Assembly (NCBI GenBank): GCA_024704765.1 | Contig: JAKMXF010000041.1 | Coordinates: forward strand, 32,660-96,659 | Direction: 5' to 3' | DNA: 64,000 bases | Origin: Oopsacas minuta | Lineage: Eukaryota > Porifera > Hexactinellida > Lyssacinosida > Leucopsacidae | Shown: positions 1 through 12,072 of the stretch, one piece after another | Position numbering within the stretch: position 1 is the stretch's first letter | How the letters are laid out: each line of letters opens with the position of its first letter | Made by a program: the position numbers and the translations under genes | Notes under the pieces: model-generated | Told to the model about the DNA's origin: nothing | Databases searched by the model: none | The model's input: only the letters and a program-made list of their open reading frames with translations

Positions 1-2
1 GC

Positions 3-433
3 GTAGTAGGATTAGTTGACGGGACACATATACGAATCCAAAGACCCTCAGAAAATGAAGCAGATTATATAAATCGGCATTTTTACCACTCAATTAACGT
101 CCAAGCTATTTGCCAACCTCCACTCCCCAATTTAACTACAACTATGCACATAAGAGGACAAGGGTTATTGTTGAACAGACATTTGGGCGATGGAAAAGAA
201 GATTCCACTGTCTTCATGGAGAGCTCAGGATGAGTCCTGATAAAGTTTGTTCCATCATAGTTGCTTGTGCAGTATTGCATAACATAGCAATACTGTGGAA
301 ACAACCTCTCTTAGAGGATGAAGTCTCCGATGATTCCTATCCGGATGATGTTCTTGACTTTGAGGAAACTGTTGGACATTTGGCATCAAAGCATTACAGA
401 GATCAATTTTCTATTCATAATTTTAGCAACTAA
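3..433 (+). pseudogene. Harbinger DDE transposase, internally deleted
   Basis: Frame 3 from the window start reads [10 protein letters not shown], a DDE-4 (Harbinger) signature around the first catalytic Asp, then a stretch ending near NVQAICQP. The next matching part (about 150-433) is in another frame and carries [17 protein letters not shown], the conserved motif around the last catalytic Glu. In complete Harbinger transposases about a hundred residues, including the second Asp, separate these motifs. Here they are only tens of bases apart, so an internal deletion has removed the core and shifted the frame. The product cannot be an active transposase. Confidence 0.8.
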
Positions 434-699
434 ATTCACATAACATATATGTTGTGGTGTGATATGTAAACATTTTGCACAGTAAGTGATTATAAGGTAA
501 TATGGATTTTTGTAGTTTTGAAACATCTAAGTAGGATGTTGGTCTTTGTAGTTCTGAAACATCTAAGTAGGGTGTTGGTCTTTGAAGTTGGGATATTTAC
601 TTGTGAGATGTATCAAGTATCGCACTTGAATTGGGAGCTAGTTGTTGCATTATGAAAACTATAAATTGGTGGAGGTTATTGATATTCCAAAGCAAGAGT

Positions 700-1425
700 A
701 TGGACAAAGTTCGCAAAGTAAATTGGACAAAGGAGGAGGAGTATACGCTCATTGAGGCAATCCAGGATGCTGGAGATATATTGAGGGGTACTGCTGGTCA
801 GTGCGCGGAGATAAACAAAAAAAAGACGAGGCTTTGGAACAATGTTATGCGGAAAATCAATTCCATCCATGGCAACAACCGAGATGTGAAAGATATAAAG
901 AAGAAGTGGAACAATCTAAAAGGTTCCGCAAAAGCCCGTGTGGATTCCAGTCGAAGGGAAGCGAGGAGGACAGGAGGAGGGCCAAATGAAGCTGGTGAAG
1001 TGGAGGATGAAGACATCCGGATCCTAAGCTCTGATAGGGAATTATCCACATCTGTGACGGAGAGAGTATCACAGATATTCTCAAGTACGCCAGCGTTCAC
1101 TGGAATATGTGGTAGTGTTGATATGTTTCAGGCCCCAACAGCATTGCCTTCACACACCGAGATTAGCGAAAGCAGTGAAGTAACGCCAGTGTTTGAGGGA
1201 CCAGAAGTTACTGTAGTTAATAGTCGTCCAGAGGGAAGGCGTAAGCGTAAGAGGAGCATCGAACAGTCAACATCGGTCTCTGATTTACTTCCTCTGCAAC
1301 GAGAAGTGCTTCTTAAACAGATGGAAGTATTCTCGGCTCAACTAGAGCTGATTGAAGAGCAGAGGGAGTATTACCGTTATAAAAAGCAGAGACTTTTAGA
1401 AAAAGATCAACAGCAGCAGCTTTAG
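700..1425 (+). CDS. Myb/SANT-like DNA-binding protein of the Harbinger element
   Basis: An open frame of about 241 codons from the ATG at 700. The N-terminal ~80 residues form a Myb/SANT-like domain: it opens with NWTKEEEYTLIEAI, has spaced tryptophans, and a third helix around KDIKKKWNNLK. A basic patch (RRKRKR) and a Leu/Glu/Gln-rich coil at the C-terminus would serve nuclear entry and pairing. In Harbinger elements this second protein binds the transposase and helps bring it to the element ends. I chose ATG 700 because the SANT domain starts seven residues later. The frame is intact although the neighbouring transposase is broken. Confidence 0.78.
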   Translation: MDKVRKVNWTKEEEYTLIEAIQDAGDILRGTAGQCAEINKKKTRLWNNVMRKINSIHGNNRDVKDIKKKWNNLKGSAKARVDSSRREARRTGGGPNEAGEVEDEDIRILSSDRELSTSVTERVSQIFSSTPAFTGICGSVDMFQAPTALPSHTEISESSEVTPVFEGPEVTVVNSRPEGRRKRKRSIEQSTSVSDLLPLQREVLLKQMEVFSAQLELIEEQREYYRYKKQRLLEKDQQQQL

Positions 1426-1738
1426 ATATACGATTTAGTAATATTGTTACATCATAGAAAATCTAAATTTATAGTGAAAGTATGAATTAATCAAAGAAAA
1501 CGAGTGAATGAAGTGATTACATCAATGTTATCTATAAATATTATATGTTTGGAAACTTAAAATAGAGCTTGAATAACTTAAGCAACCTCGGTAGGTTACT
1601 TAACTTTTGTACTTAAGTACATACTTAAGTATGAGCTTAAATCTTAGTGAATACCAATCTTAGTGAATACGGTTTAAGTATGTACTTAGTACTTAAGTAC
1701 TAAGTACATACTTAAGTATGCTTAGTGAATACGGCCCC

Positions 1739-2234
1739 AGAACTGAAAGAACGCTTTGCAGAGAATGATTATGAAATATTGCGTAATATTAATGAAGTGC
1801 TACTGAAATGGCAGCCAAATTCACACCTCATACAGAAATTGTCTGAGTTTTACGACTTTGATAGTCATCAACTGGAGTGTGAAATGAGAGTTTTCTATTC
1901 ATACGTAAAAAATAATATTATTAAAGACACCCCGAGTGTTCTAGATCTGGCTCAGCTATTCGTGGATAAGAACCTGAATGTGATGTTTCCCCTAGTATGG
2001 AAACTGATCCTAATAGCTGCATGCATACCTGTATCCACAGCATCTCCAGAGCGGTCATTTTCTGCATTGAGGAGACTAAAAACATACCTTCGGAGTACAA
2101 TTGGGCAACAGCGATTGAGTGGATTGGCTTTAATGAACATTGAGGCTGAGGTAGCCAGAAGTTTGGAAACAGAACTTGACTTGATTGTGGACAAGTTTGC
2201 TTCTTCAAGTCAGCGGCGCTCTGAATTTTATTGA
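1739..2234 (+). pseudogene. hAT transposase C-terminal part
   Basis: About 165 codons are open to a TGA at 2232. The C-terminal half carries the hAT dimerisation region, with the hallmark STASPERSFSALRRLKTYLRS followed by a leucine-rich helix. Upstream residues look like the end of a DUF4371/ZMYM-type hAT catalytic domain. There is no native start, because the Harbinger interrupts the gene at 1738. It is a truncated remnant in which the dimerisation block itself is still intact. Confidence 0.8.
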
Positions 2235-2400
2235 TATTGTTTTAGTACATAATTATATAGCATAGATTCATGTATACGATTAGTTGTGTTAATTAGAGTT
2301 TCGCAATGGAATATCCCTGAGCTTCCCTGTTTTGCGCGCGGGATGGGGAAACTCCCCTTGTATGTGCCCCACCACTCACTTGGTCCTAGCTACGCCTATG
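1739..2400 (+). mobile_element. Right part of a hAT transposon, cut by the Harbinger
   Basis: The piece runs from the Harbinger insertion point through the last part of a hAT transposase to an end reading GGTCCTAGCTACGCCTATG. Its reverse complement (CATAGGCGTAGCTAGGACC) has the look of hAT terminal repeats. Immediately after 2400 liprin-like SAM coding sequence begins, so this hAT is itself inserted in a liprin copy. The left half is separated by the Harbinger and lies outside the window. Confidence 0.65.
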
Positions 2401-2694
2401 AGTCACTGTTACATTCCATTGGTCTGGGTGGTTACACTGGTAACATTGAGTCCAGAGGTCTCACACGGAGCTGTCCTATATTTTGATAACTCCTATGATT
2501 ATCATACAATGGCTAATGATCTACAAATTCCTCAGAATGATTCAGTTGCTTGGAAACTACTTAAGGCGTCACTTAATGATTTAATGTCTTAACAGGAATC
2601 TTCCAATTACTACAAGAAAGCAAAGAGGAAGAGCTTTGCTCTATTCTGGCGGAAGAGCGACGCAGTGAGTCCAAGAATGTCTTCAAGAGCCTGA
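2401..2694 (+). pseudogene. Liprin-alpha SAM-domain exon, copy A
   Basis: Translation from about 2401 gives part of the third SAM domain of liprin-alpha: IGLGGYTGNIESRGL, then after a one-base shift GAVLYFDNSYDY and LQIPQNDSVAWKLLKASLNDL. These match the liprin block with the pattern GL.EYANNILESGVHG..ALDE.FDY..LALLLQIP. A TAA interrupts the frame where the sister copies have CAA. The ending KAKRKSFALFWRKSDAVSPRMSSRA and its TGA (2692) follow. Liprin-alpha organises synaptic and focal-adhesion scaffolds; this copy is cut on the left by a hAT and is broken. Confidence 0.75.
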
Positions 2695-4075
2695 GAGTCC
2701 CGACTCCCATACTCCCTAGCCCTAGGAGGGACGATAAGACTACGATAAGACTAACCCGGTCAAATTATATTGCTAGCTTTTGTATATATAAATGAAGTGA
2801 TTTGTTGAATACTAATTTGGTAAATACAAACATTTTATTTGTATTTTTCCCTAAATTTCCTTTCTTAGTTTCCGTCTTTACAAATCGTGTATAGGTGAGA
2901 AAATGTGTAGCATTGTGGCGGACATCATTATTCAATTAATACATATCCATGGTTCTTATAACTGGCATACAATAGATGCCCCTGGTACCTGTATCCACTG
3001 CTATCTGTATCCACTACTACCGGTTTCCACTGCTACCTGTATCCACTACTACCAGTATCCACTGCTACCTGTCTCCACTGTTACCAGTGTCCACTGCTAC
3101 CTGTATCCATTGTTACCTGTATCCACTCCTTCCTGTATCCACTGCTACCTGTATCCTCTGCTACCTGTTTCTACTGTTACCTGTATCCACTCCTACCTGT
3201 ATCCACTGTTGCCTGTATTATTCTCTCCAATGTTCAACAAGGTCAGAAGTGGCTGAGTCGCGAATGCTCGTTATAACATTTCAATTCCTATTTACACTCT
3301 TTCTTGTATTGTTAGTTGGTTGGAAGTATGGACGCTCATCCTAGTCGTTACAGTGCTTTAGTCCTTGTACAGCAACACAGACCAAAGATAATAACAGAGT
3401 TAGCTGCTATGGTCAGAGATCCATTGATTTAATTCTACAAATTTGCCAGGTTTAAGCCTCAGAGGATTATATTCTATCGGGATGGAGTCAGTGAAGGACA
3501 ATTTCAACAGGTCAGTACAGTCATGCTATGTTGTTATCGCAGTTTAACTATGAGAATATACTATATACAATAACAATGGAATATTTGATTTGACCCTAGG
3601 TCCCTGTCCCCCTTGTTAAAATCTCTGCAATACCTTTTGGGATATCCAAATATGCAAACTAAGTATGTTCAGTATTCGATTCAATTACTTTTATATCTTA
3701 CATTCTTATCAACCTCTATAATCATTTCCCGAAATTTCAAAAATTCTTCATGAATAGCATTTTGGGCGATTATTTGGGGAATCAGGTACGAAAATTGCAA
3801 ATCTTTCCCAAATTTCTTGTAAATTGCAAGATTCTGAGAGGGTTGAAAGTATGATAGTTATGATGTAATGAGTCTATTTACGTCACAGGTATTGAATCAA
3901 GAATGGAGAGCAGTAAGAGAAGCTTGTAGTAAACTAGAAGCTGACTACAAGCCTGGAATTACATTCGTTACCGTGCAGAAGAGACACCACACCCATCTGT
4001 TCTGTTGAGAGAAGAAAGATCAATGTGGTAAATCTGGTAACATCCCAGCTGGTACTACAGTAGATGTAGGTATTA
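2405..4075 (+). repeat. Segmental duplication block A (matches about 11145-12340)
   Basis: The order liprin SAM3 end, 16-bp minisatellite, Argonaute PIWI exons is repeated at high identity at about 11145-12340. Block A keeps about 460 bases (roughly 3435-3893) that the later copy lacks. The deletion in the later copy joins at a shared AAT. The intervening non-coding sequence is conserved too, so this is a genomic duplication and not a retrocopy. Confidence 0.8.
2976..3225. repeat. 16-bp minisatellite (CTGCTACCTGTATCCA type)
   Basis: About 15 imperfect units of a 16-bp repeat. Because 16 is not a multiple of three, the same motif cycles through all frames and produces spurious open frames rich in YPLLPV and IHCYL. 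These should not be taken as genes. A second array sits at 11700-11965 in the duplicated block. Confidence 0.9.
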
Positions 4076-4130
4076 CTCATCCAACAGAATTGATTTCTAT
4101 CTGTGTAGTCATTCAGGTATTCAGGTATGT
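3326..4130 (+). pseudogene. AGO: Argonaute PIWI-domain exons, decayed
   Basis: The first exon (3326 to about 3510) reads [18 protein letters not shown], then [11 protein letters not shown], a TAA, and [26 protein letters not shown]. It ends at a GTCAGT donor. The second exon (about 3890-4130) reads [26 protein letters not shown], a TGA, then [13 protein letters not shown] and THPTE. This is the core of the PIWI (slicer) domain of the AGO clade of Argonautes, including the [10 protein letters not shown] motif that holds the second catalytic Asp. Two in-frame stops and a decayed 3' end mark it as a pseudogene. The same first stop also occurs in the copy at 12073, so it predates the duplication. 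Confidence 0.85.
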
Positions 4131-4135
4131 GTATA

Positions 4136-5318
4136 GGAAAGTAATATTAATTATTTATGGCATCTGTAGTTGTAATTTGTAGATTATAATTTGCTTCATT
4201 TATGGATACGCTAGCGTTATATGTAAATATTTGTAAGTTCTTATTTTTGGAACTATTTTACACAAATATTGGAATACGTTTATAAGTTTGTATTAAGTTA
4301 TATGATTGGATTATATTTTAGCGATCTTATTGATTTTAATAGGTAAAAAATTCCTAATGCAGCGGGTCCGTGGATCATTTGGTGGTCCAGAGATGACAGC
4401 AGGGGGTCCACAGGATCTCAAAGGTTTCTGTGAAGAGGTCCACAGCATGAGTTAAGATGGTATATGAGTCCACGGGTGAAAATGTTCAAGCTCTCTTTGA
4501 ACTGCTATAAGCCTGTCAGCAGTCTTCTCACCAATCAAAGTAATAAATATGATTAGTAACTTTATCCATTCAAGTTTGAAACATTACAATTTTGAAACTC
4601 GAAATATTTCTTCCTTTATGCTCGGACATTTCGTCAATGCTCTTCAATTAGATATGCTCCCAAATCGTAATTCTATGTTTAATATGAAACTAACGGCAAG
4701 ACGTACAAGTTCCAGTTTTCATCATGTGTGGGTAAATACAGGTATAAAAGAGGTGAAAAGAAAAATTGACACATTTAGAAGAGCCGATACCCTACATAGC
4801 CAATGGATAATATCAATTTTTCCAGACACTTCGCATATTCACAATCTATGACAATTTCAATTTTTATACACCCATAAGTTTGGAAATTCTCATTTATAAT
4901 TTATTAAAATTATCTAATTTTTATTCATTTCTATTTCTTCCTGATTTCTTCCCGAATTTCTATTGAATTATTGTCTTGTTTTCCTCAATAATTAGCACTT
5001 TTATTTATTTCATCTCTGATTCGGTATTCTACACCATTTCTTCTCTTCAAATGTCAACGTAAGTATAATTGTTATCATCCAAATAGAGTATTTGGCGCTG
5101 CTAAACTGAGTAAGGTTATTCTTATACAAATTTTGAATTTTCAAAGATATGTTTTATGGTTTGCTAGAATGTATGAATGTTGTATCTAGATTGATTCTAC
5201 GAATATTATCATTCAATTGACTTGAAAAAGTATTTGTATTGTTTGAATTTTCAAAGTTTATAACTGACTCATTTCTTGTATGAGCTATGAAATCAGAATT
5301 CCTGTTGCTTTATGCTTG

Positions 5319-5350
<32 letters not shown>

Positions 5351-5436
5351 GAGTTACTATATTGGCTAGAAATAGTTTGATTGATAAAATGATTGCATAA
5401 TTAGCTTATAGATACATTGTCACATATCTCTCTACA
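4136..5436. other. AT-rich intergenic stretch without a recognised gene
   Basis: A 100-codon open frame at 4549-4851 resembles nothing I recognise and has no supporting motif. A short G-rich segment at 4370-4460 repeats the words GGTCCA and GGTCCACA. A (TTA)n microsatellite lies at 5322-5350. The gene at 5437 probably has its promoter here, but I see no clear element. Confidence 0.5.
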
Positions 5437-6799
5437 ATGGATCCGTATTCCAGGCAATATCCACATAAAAATCCTAACTCCTCCACAGGGGAACATAGAC
5501 AATCCCAATGCCAACCATCTAATAATTTCAACTCCACCTCTCCTCAACAATATCCCTCAAATTCTACATCTGCTCATCAGCATTACCCCCTGGGTAAGCC
5601 CCCTATGGATACAGCCTATGAGTTTAAAGAAGAGCTATTGAATGCATTCCTCGAGAAGAAGGAGAAGGAGAAAGAGAAAGAGAAAGAGGGAGTTGACAAG
5701 TTGAATAAACGAAAGATTGTATACAGTAATAAGTTGGTAGGAACGGATGGAACTCAGGAAAATATCCTAATTGAAGATTCCAAGAAAGTTAGTTTCATCT
5801 ATCTTACTGATCATTGATAATCCCTTCATTATATTCTGCGTTAAAATTTTCCCAAAATCCACTAACGAATTGTCTAAGAATAATTAAAATAGTTTAAGAC
5901 ACTTCAATGTGACTTAAATAGGAATAATATACAAATTGTAAATAGGAATTTCTCCAATTATTAATTTGCATGAAACTCCAGTACAATTGTTCTCCAATTA
6001 TTCAATGTTTGAAATATTATATAAGATGTTACAGGAAGAGAATGATGAACTAGCAAATTATCTACGTGATCAGATCAAGAAACTCACTAGAGCTAATCAT
6101 AAACTGAGGAAGCAAATAGAGAACAATGCTAAAATGGAGGAGACCAGGAGGAAACAGCTGGAGGATGAGAAACAAGTGTTGAAGGAGGAACTGGCTATGT
6201 CTCGAATGGTATGTGGCTCCCTTCGGGAAGAACTTTCGTTATGTCGTGAAAGTACTGCTCCACCACCAAGAGTGAGTACACCAGAATGTGTGAATGTATA
6301 TATGCTATTATGGACGAGTTTTGTTTAATTTCTTTACTAGATTCCGATTGCCACGACTGCAAATAAGACAGAGGTAGCCATTTCTCCTCCTTCCCCTCCG
6401 ATGACTACCCTTCCCGCTTCCAGGAAGCGGAAGCATTCCGATGGCACCCCCCCCACTTCACCTTCAAAACACTGTATGCGTCTGCGCAATTCCCCAAAGT
6501 CGCCACCTACTATTGCTGCTAGATGTGTCATAGAGTCCCCCTTCAAGACTCCTCGTAGATGTTTAAGGAAATCATTACACACCCGCAAACCAAAACAAAT
6601 AGATTTCAATCCTCAGTCTCCTGGGGGCACTTTTACCTCACTATCCGAGCTGTTTGACTACGATGAATTTCTCGTAAGAGAATCCCCTACTAAGAAACAA
6701 TATAGTCCCCCTTCTATCCCCGTCTTCCTTCCCCGTTCTTCTCCTATCGCAGAAGATGAAGTCCAATCCCCTTTTTTCTGCGACGAAAAATTTGTTTAA
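5437..6799 (+). CDS. Liprin-like coiled-coil protein, three exons
   Basis: Proposed exons are 5437-5787, 6035-6271 and 6341-6799, joined at GTTAGT/ACAG and GTGAGT/CTAG sites in matching phase, about 348 residues in all. The first exon is Gln/Asn/Pro-rich and ends in a KEKEKEKE run. The second is one long coiled coil, starting EENDELANYLRDQIKKL. The third is basic and full of Ser/Thr-Pro sites such as TPPTSPSK, NSPKSPP and ESPFKTPRR, ending at TAA. A diverged copy of the third exon at 7181 reads straight on into liprin SAM domains, so this gene is probably the 5' part of a liprin family member whose last exon was duplicated. That link is inference. Confidence 0.6.
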
Positions 6800-7180
6800 C
6801 ATATTTGAAAAATTTGTTTAATATACTTTACTTTGTTAGCTAATTAATTAATTCCTTATATGATCCTATGTATTGTCGTTGTGAGCCAGTCTCTAAGAAT
6901 ACTTTGAGACCGATGAGATTGAACTGTGAACTAATATTGTGTAAATTAGCACAATAACCCAATCCCATAAGACAGGGAGTAGTATTCCTAAAATTGTGCT
7001 TAATGGAAGTTATCCTACAAATATTTTGTAATAAAATGAAATTTGGATTGTCTTACTTTGCTTACTACCCTTCCCCCTGTAGCATTTTGTAACGTTTATA
7101 GTTTGAAGTCGAATATATTACTTGATTATAAGCGGAGTATCTGTTTATCTGTTGTAGGTATAGTATATTTTCTTTACTAG
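6800..7180. other. Non-coding spacer between the two linker exons
   Basis: AT-rich sequence with a repeated phrase (ATTTGAAAAATTTGTTTAA) just after the stop at 6799. It ends in the polypyrimidine tract and CTAG acceptor of the duplicated exon. The same spacer occurs at 9942-10321. I see no gene. Confidence 0.6.
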
Positions 7181-8295
7181 ATTCCGATTCCAACGATTTC
7201 AATAAGTCCTGAGGCAACCAATTCTCCTCCTCCCCCTCTGATTGCAACCCAATCAACTTCTAGAAAGCGGAAGCATGCTTGTGACACCCCTCCCACTTCA
7301 CCATCAAAGCACTTCCTGTGTCTACGTTCCTATAGGCGCCAGAAGGGTGACTAGCTAGACTACAGGCCGAAATCTCATTTGTGGAAAGAGAGAACACAAT
7401 TCCTGTTATGGTCTCCTGAGGCTCTTCAGGCGTGGGTAAAGGTGGAGCAGTGGTTTACCGGAGTCAGTGGGAGATGCAGTCAGTTTGCAATGCAAAACAG
7501 TTCCTATGCTCCTGTCAATGGGAAAGTGGGACTACGAACAATAACTGGGAATACTACAACCTCTCCTGAGACTCAACCCCATGAATGCTGTCCAAGATAG
7601 GGCAGCTCTCTCTAAAGCTAGTGCACCTTGTCTCTACCCCACCTACAGAGCTGTTGACTACGAATAGATACCTTCTCATTGGCTGCCTTCTCTGGGTCTA
7701 ACTCAGTACAGCAATATTCTCAGGTTTGTTGTTATTTACTTGTTAGTTAACACGTGTATTTGTTGTTATTTATTTTCCTATTATTTCTAGACAATCCTGT
7801 GTAGACGGAATGGTGCTAGAACATCTGTCTAAGAAGGAACTAAGTACCAGTTTAGGAATGGTTGAGAGTTCTCACAGGAATCGTCTCCAGTAGGCAATGT
7901 TGCTCTCCGTTCCCTCAACTATGAGAGGAATATTCTAGAAAACAAGCAGAGACAATCATTCACGGACAGGACAAACCTACCCTTCTGGTCCAATAGACAG
8001 ATTTCCTTATGGTTACATCCCATTGATCTTGGTGGTTACACTGGTAACATTGAGTCCAGAGGTCTCCACGGAGCTGTCCTATATTTTGATAACTCATATG
8101 ATTATCATAAAATGTTAGTACTCTACAAATTCCTCAGAATGTTTCTGTTGCTAGGAAACTCCTTGAGGCGTCACTTAACGATTTAGTGTCTCAACAGGAA
8201 TCCTCCAATTCTGACAAGAAAGCCAAGAGGACGAGCTTTGCTCTATTCTGGCGGAAGAGCGACGCAGTGAGTCCAAGAATGTCTTCAAGAGCCTG
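7181..8295 (+). pseudogene. Liprin-alpha linker and SAM exons, copy B
   Basis: An exon at 7181 repeats the SRKRKH...DTPPTSPSKH linker of the upstream gene. It runs in frame through a TAG into LWKERTQFLLWSPEALQAWV, a liprin-alpha SAM1 start. The SAM2 start follows after another TAG as SHWLPSLGLTQYSNIL. The next exon (about 7798-8295) reads VDGMVLEHLSKKELSTSLGMVESSHRNRLQ, a TAG, and then shifted pieces of SAM3 and the ARGSFALFWRKSD-like tail. The order of three SAM domains matches liprin-alpha. Several stops and frameshifts make it a pseudogene or a broken 3' half of the gene at 5437. Confidence 0.75.
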
Positions 8296-8497
8296 AGAGT
8301 CCCGACTCCCATACTCCTTAGCCCTAGGAGGGGCGATAAGACTACGATGAGACTAACCCGGTCAAATTATATTGCTAGCTTTTATATAAATAAATGAAGT
8401 GATTTGTTGGATAATAATTTGGTAAATACAAACATTTTATTTTGTATTTTTCCCTAACTTTCCTTTCTTAGTTTCCGTCTTTACAAATCGTGTATAG

Positions 8498-8498
8498 N
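8498..8498. other. Single-N assembly gap
   Basis: One N separates the end of block B from a hAT transposase fragment. With the N at 9842 it brackets 1343 bases unrelated to either side. This looks like scaffold joins, so gene order across 8498-9842 should not be trusted. Confidence 0.9.
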
Positions 8499-9841
<1,343 letters not shown>

Positions 9842-9842
9842 N
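9842..9842. other. Single-N assembly gap
   Basis: The N cuts the STK24-like third exon in mid-frame. The next base starts a second copy of the sequence seen from 6707. Confidence 0.9.
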
Positions 9843-11623
9843 ATAGTCCCCCTTCTATCCCCGTCTTCCTTCCCCGTTCTTCTCCTATCGCAGAAGATGA
9901 AGTCCAATCCCCTTTCTTCTGCGACGAAAAATTTGTTTAACATATTTGAAAAATTTGTTTAATATACTTTACTTTGTTAGCTAATTAATTAATTCCTTAT
10001 ATAATCCTATGTATTGTCGTTGTGAGCCAGTCTCTAAGAATACTTTGAGACCGATGAGATTGAACTGTGAACTAATATTGTGTAAATTAGCACAATAACC
10101 CAATCCCATAAGACAGGGAGTAGTATTCCTAAAATTGTGCTTAATGGAAGTTATCCTACAAATATTTTGTAATAAAATGAAATTTGGATTGTCTTACTTT
10201 GCTTACTACCCTTCCCCCTGTAGCATTGTGTAACGTTTATAGTTTGAAGTCGAATATATTACTTGATTATAAGCGGAGTATCTGTTTATCTGTTGTAGGT
10301 ATAGTATATTTTCTTTACTAGATTCCGATTCGAACGATTTCAATAAGTCCTGAGGCAACCAATTCTCCTCCTCCCCCTCTGATTGCAACCCAATCAACTT
10401 CTAGAAAGCGGAAGCATGCTTGTGACACCCCACCCACTTCACCATCAAAGCACTTCCTGTGTCTACGTTCCTATAGGCGCCAGAAGTGTGACTAGCTAGA
10501 CTACAGGCCGAAATCTCATTTGTGGGAAGAGAGAACACAATTCCTGTTATGGTCTCCTGAGGCTCTTCAGGCGTGGGTAAAGGTGGAGCAGTGGTTTACC
10601 GGAGTCAGTGGGAGATGCAAAACAGTTCCTATGCTCCTGTCAATGGGAAAGTGGGACTACGAACAAGAACTGGGAATACTACAGCCTCTCCAGAGACTCA
10701 ACCCCATGAATGCTGTCCAAGATAGGGCAGCTCTCTCTAAAGCTAGTGCACCTTGTCTCTACCCCACCTACAGAGCTGTTGACTACGAATAGATAGCTTC
10801 TCATTGACTGCCTTCTCTGGGTCTAACTCAGTACAGCAATATTTTCAGGTTTGTTGTTATTTACTTGTTAGTTAACACGTGTATTTGTTGTTATTTATTT
10901 TCCTATTATTTCTCGACAATGCTGTGTAGACGGAAAGGTGCTAGAACATCTGTCTAAGAAGGAACTAAGTACCAGTTTAGGAATGGCTGAGAGTTCTCCC
11001 AGGAATAGTCTCCAGTGGGCAATGTTGTTCTCCGTTCCCTCAACTATGAGAGGAATATTCTAGAAAACAAGCAGAGACAATCATTCACGGACAGGACAGA
11101 CCTACCCTTCTGGTCCAATAGACAGATTTCCTTATGGTTACATCCCATTGATCTGGGTGGTTACACTGGTAACATTGAGTCCAGAGGTCTCCACGGAGCT
11201 GTCCTATATTTTGATAACTCATATGATTATCATAAAATGTTAGTACTCTACAATTTCCTCAGAATGTTTCTGTTGCTAGGAAACTCCTTAAGGCGTCACT
11301 TAACGATTTAGTGTCTCAACAGGAATCCTCCAATTCTGACAAGAAAGCCAAGAGGAAGAGCTTTGCTCTATTCTGGCGGAAGAGCGACGCAGTGAGTCCA
11401 AGAATGTCTTCAAGAGCCTGAGAGTCCCGACTCCCATACTCCCTAGCCCTAGGAGGCACGATAAGACTACGATAAGACTTACCCGGTCAAATTATATTGC
11501 TAGCTTTTGTATATATAAATGAAGTGATTTGTTGAATACTAATTTGGTAAATACAAACATTTTATTTGTATTTTTCCCTAAATTTCCTTTCTTAGTTTCC
11601 GTCTTTACAAATCGTGTATAGGT
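9843..11623 (+). pseudogene. Linker and liprin SAM exons, copy C
   Basis: This copy repeats block B: the last 99 bases of the coiled-coil gene (9843-9941), the linker exon at 10322, SAM1 with WEERTQFLLWSPEALQAWV and ELGILQPLQRLNPM, the TAG before SHWLPSLGLTQ (here decayed), and an exon from about 10918. That exon opens with VDGKVLEHLSKKELSTSLGMAESSPRNSLQWAM and later, in a second frame, NYERNILENKQRQSF, FWSNRQISLWLHPIDLGGYTGNIESRGLHGAVLYFDNSYDY. The tail with KAKRKSFALFWRKSD and its TGA lie at 11340-11421. Position 11012 is TGG where copy B has TAG. Frameshifts remain, so it is still broken. Confidence 0.75.
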
Positions 11624-11699
11624 GAGAAAATTTGTAGCATTGTGGCGGACATCATTATTCAATTAATACATATCCATGGTTCTTATAACTGGCATACAA

Positions 11700-11965
11700 T
11701 AGATGCCCCTGGTACCTGTATCCACTACTACCGGTATCCACTGCTATCTGTATCCACTGGTACCGGTATTCACTGCTACCTGCATCCACTGCTACCTGTA
11801 TCCATTGCTATCTGTATCCACTGCTACCGCTATCCATTGCTACCTGTGTCCATTGTTACCTGTATCCACTCCTACCTGTATCCACTGCTACCTGTATCCA
11901 TTGTTACCTGTATCCACTCCTACCTGTATCCACTGCTGTCTGTATCCACTGTTACCTGTATTATT
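11700..11965. repeat. 16-bp minisatellite, second array
   Basis: The same 16-bp unit as at 2976-3225, with about 16 imperfect copies including variants CCGGTATCCA and CCGCTATCCA. It sits at the matching place between liprin and Argonaute remnants. Confidence 0.9.
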
Positions 11966-12072
11966 CTCTCCAATATTCAACAAGGTCCGCAGTGGCTGAG
12001 TCGCGATTACTCGTTATAACATTTCAATTCGCTATTTACACTCTTTCTTGTATTGTTAGTTGGTTGGTAGTA

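Larger units (their letters stand above)
1..1738 (+). mobile_element. PIF/Harbinger DNA transposon, left end outside the window
   Basis: This block holds a Harbinger-type DDE fragment and a Myb/SANT-like gene on the same strand, the two-gene layout typical of PIF/Harbinger elements. Its right end is a palindrome-rich stretch (about 1604-1738) built from variants of ACTTAAGTAC, ending in CTTAGTGAATACGGCCCC. That end is what Harbinger inverted repeats look like (reading GGGGCCGTATTCACTAAG inward). Directly after 1738 the reading frame of a hAT transposase begins in mid-protein, so the element appears to have jumped into that gene. The left end is not in view. Confidence 0.8.
6707..8497 (+). repeat. 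Overlap block B (same sequence as 9843 to about 11623)
   Basis: From the Ser/Pro-rich end of the coiled-coil gene to the N at 8498 this stretch is nearly identical to the sequence that begins right after the N at 9842. Differences are scattered single bases and one insertion of about 16 bases near 7475. Two contig ends carrying the same sequence on either side of gaps point to an unmerged overlap or two alleles, not to a true tandem duplication. Confidence 0.75.

Noticed and set aside
2903-3344. Overlapping open frames rich in YPLLPV and IHCYL repeats (also at 11642-12019)
   Set aside because: They are produced by a 16-bp minisatellite read in different frames. No homologue or domain is visible, and both arrays sit between pseudogene exons.
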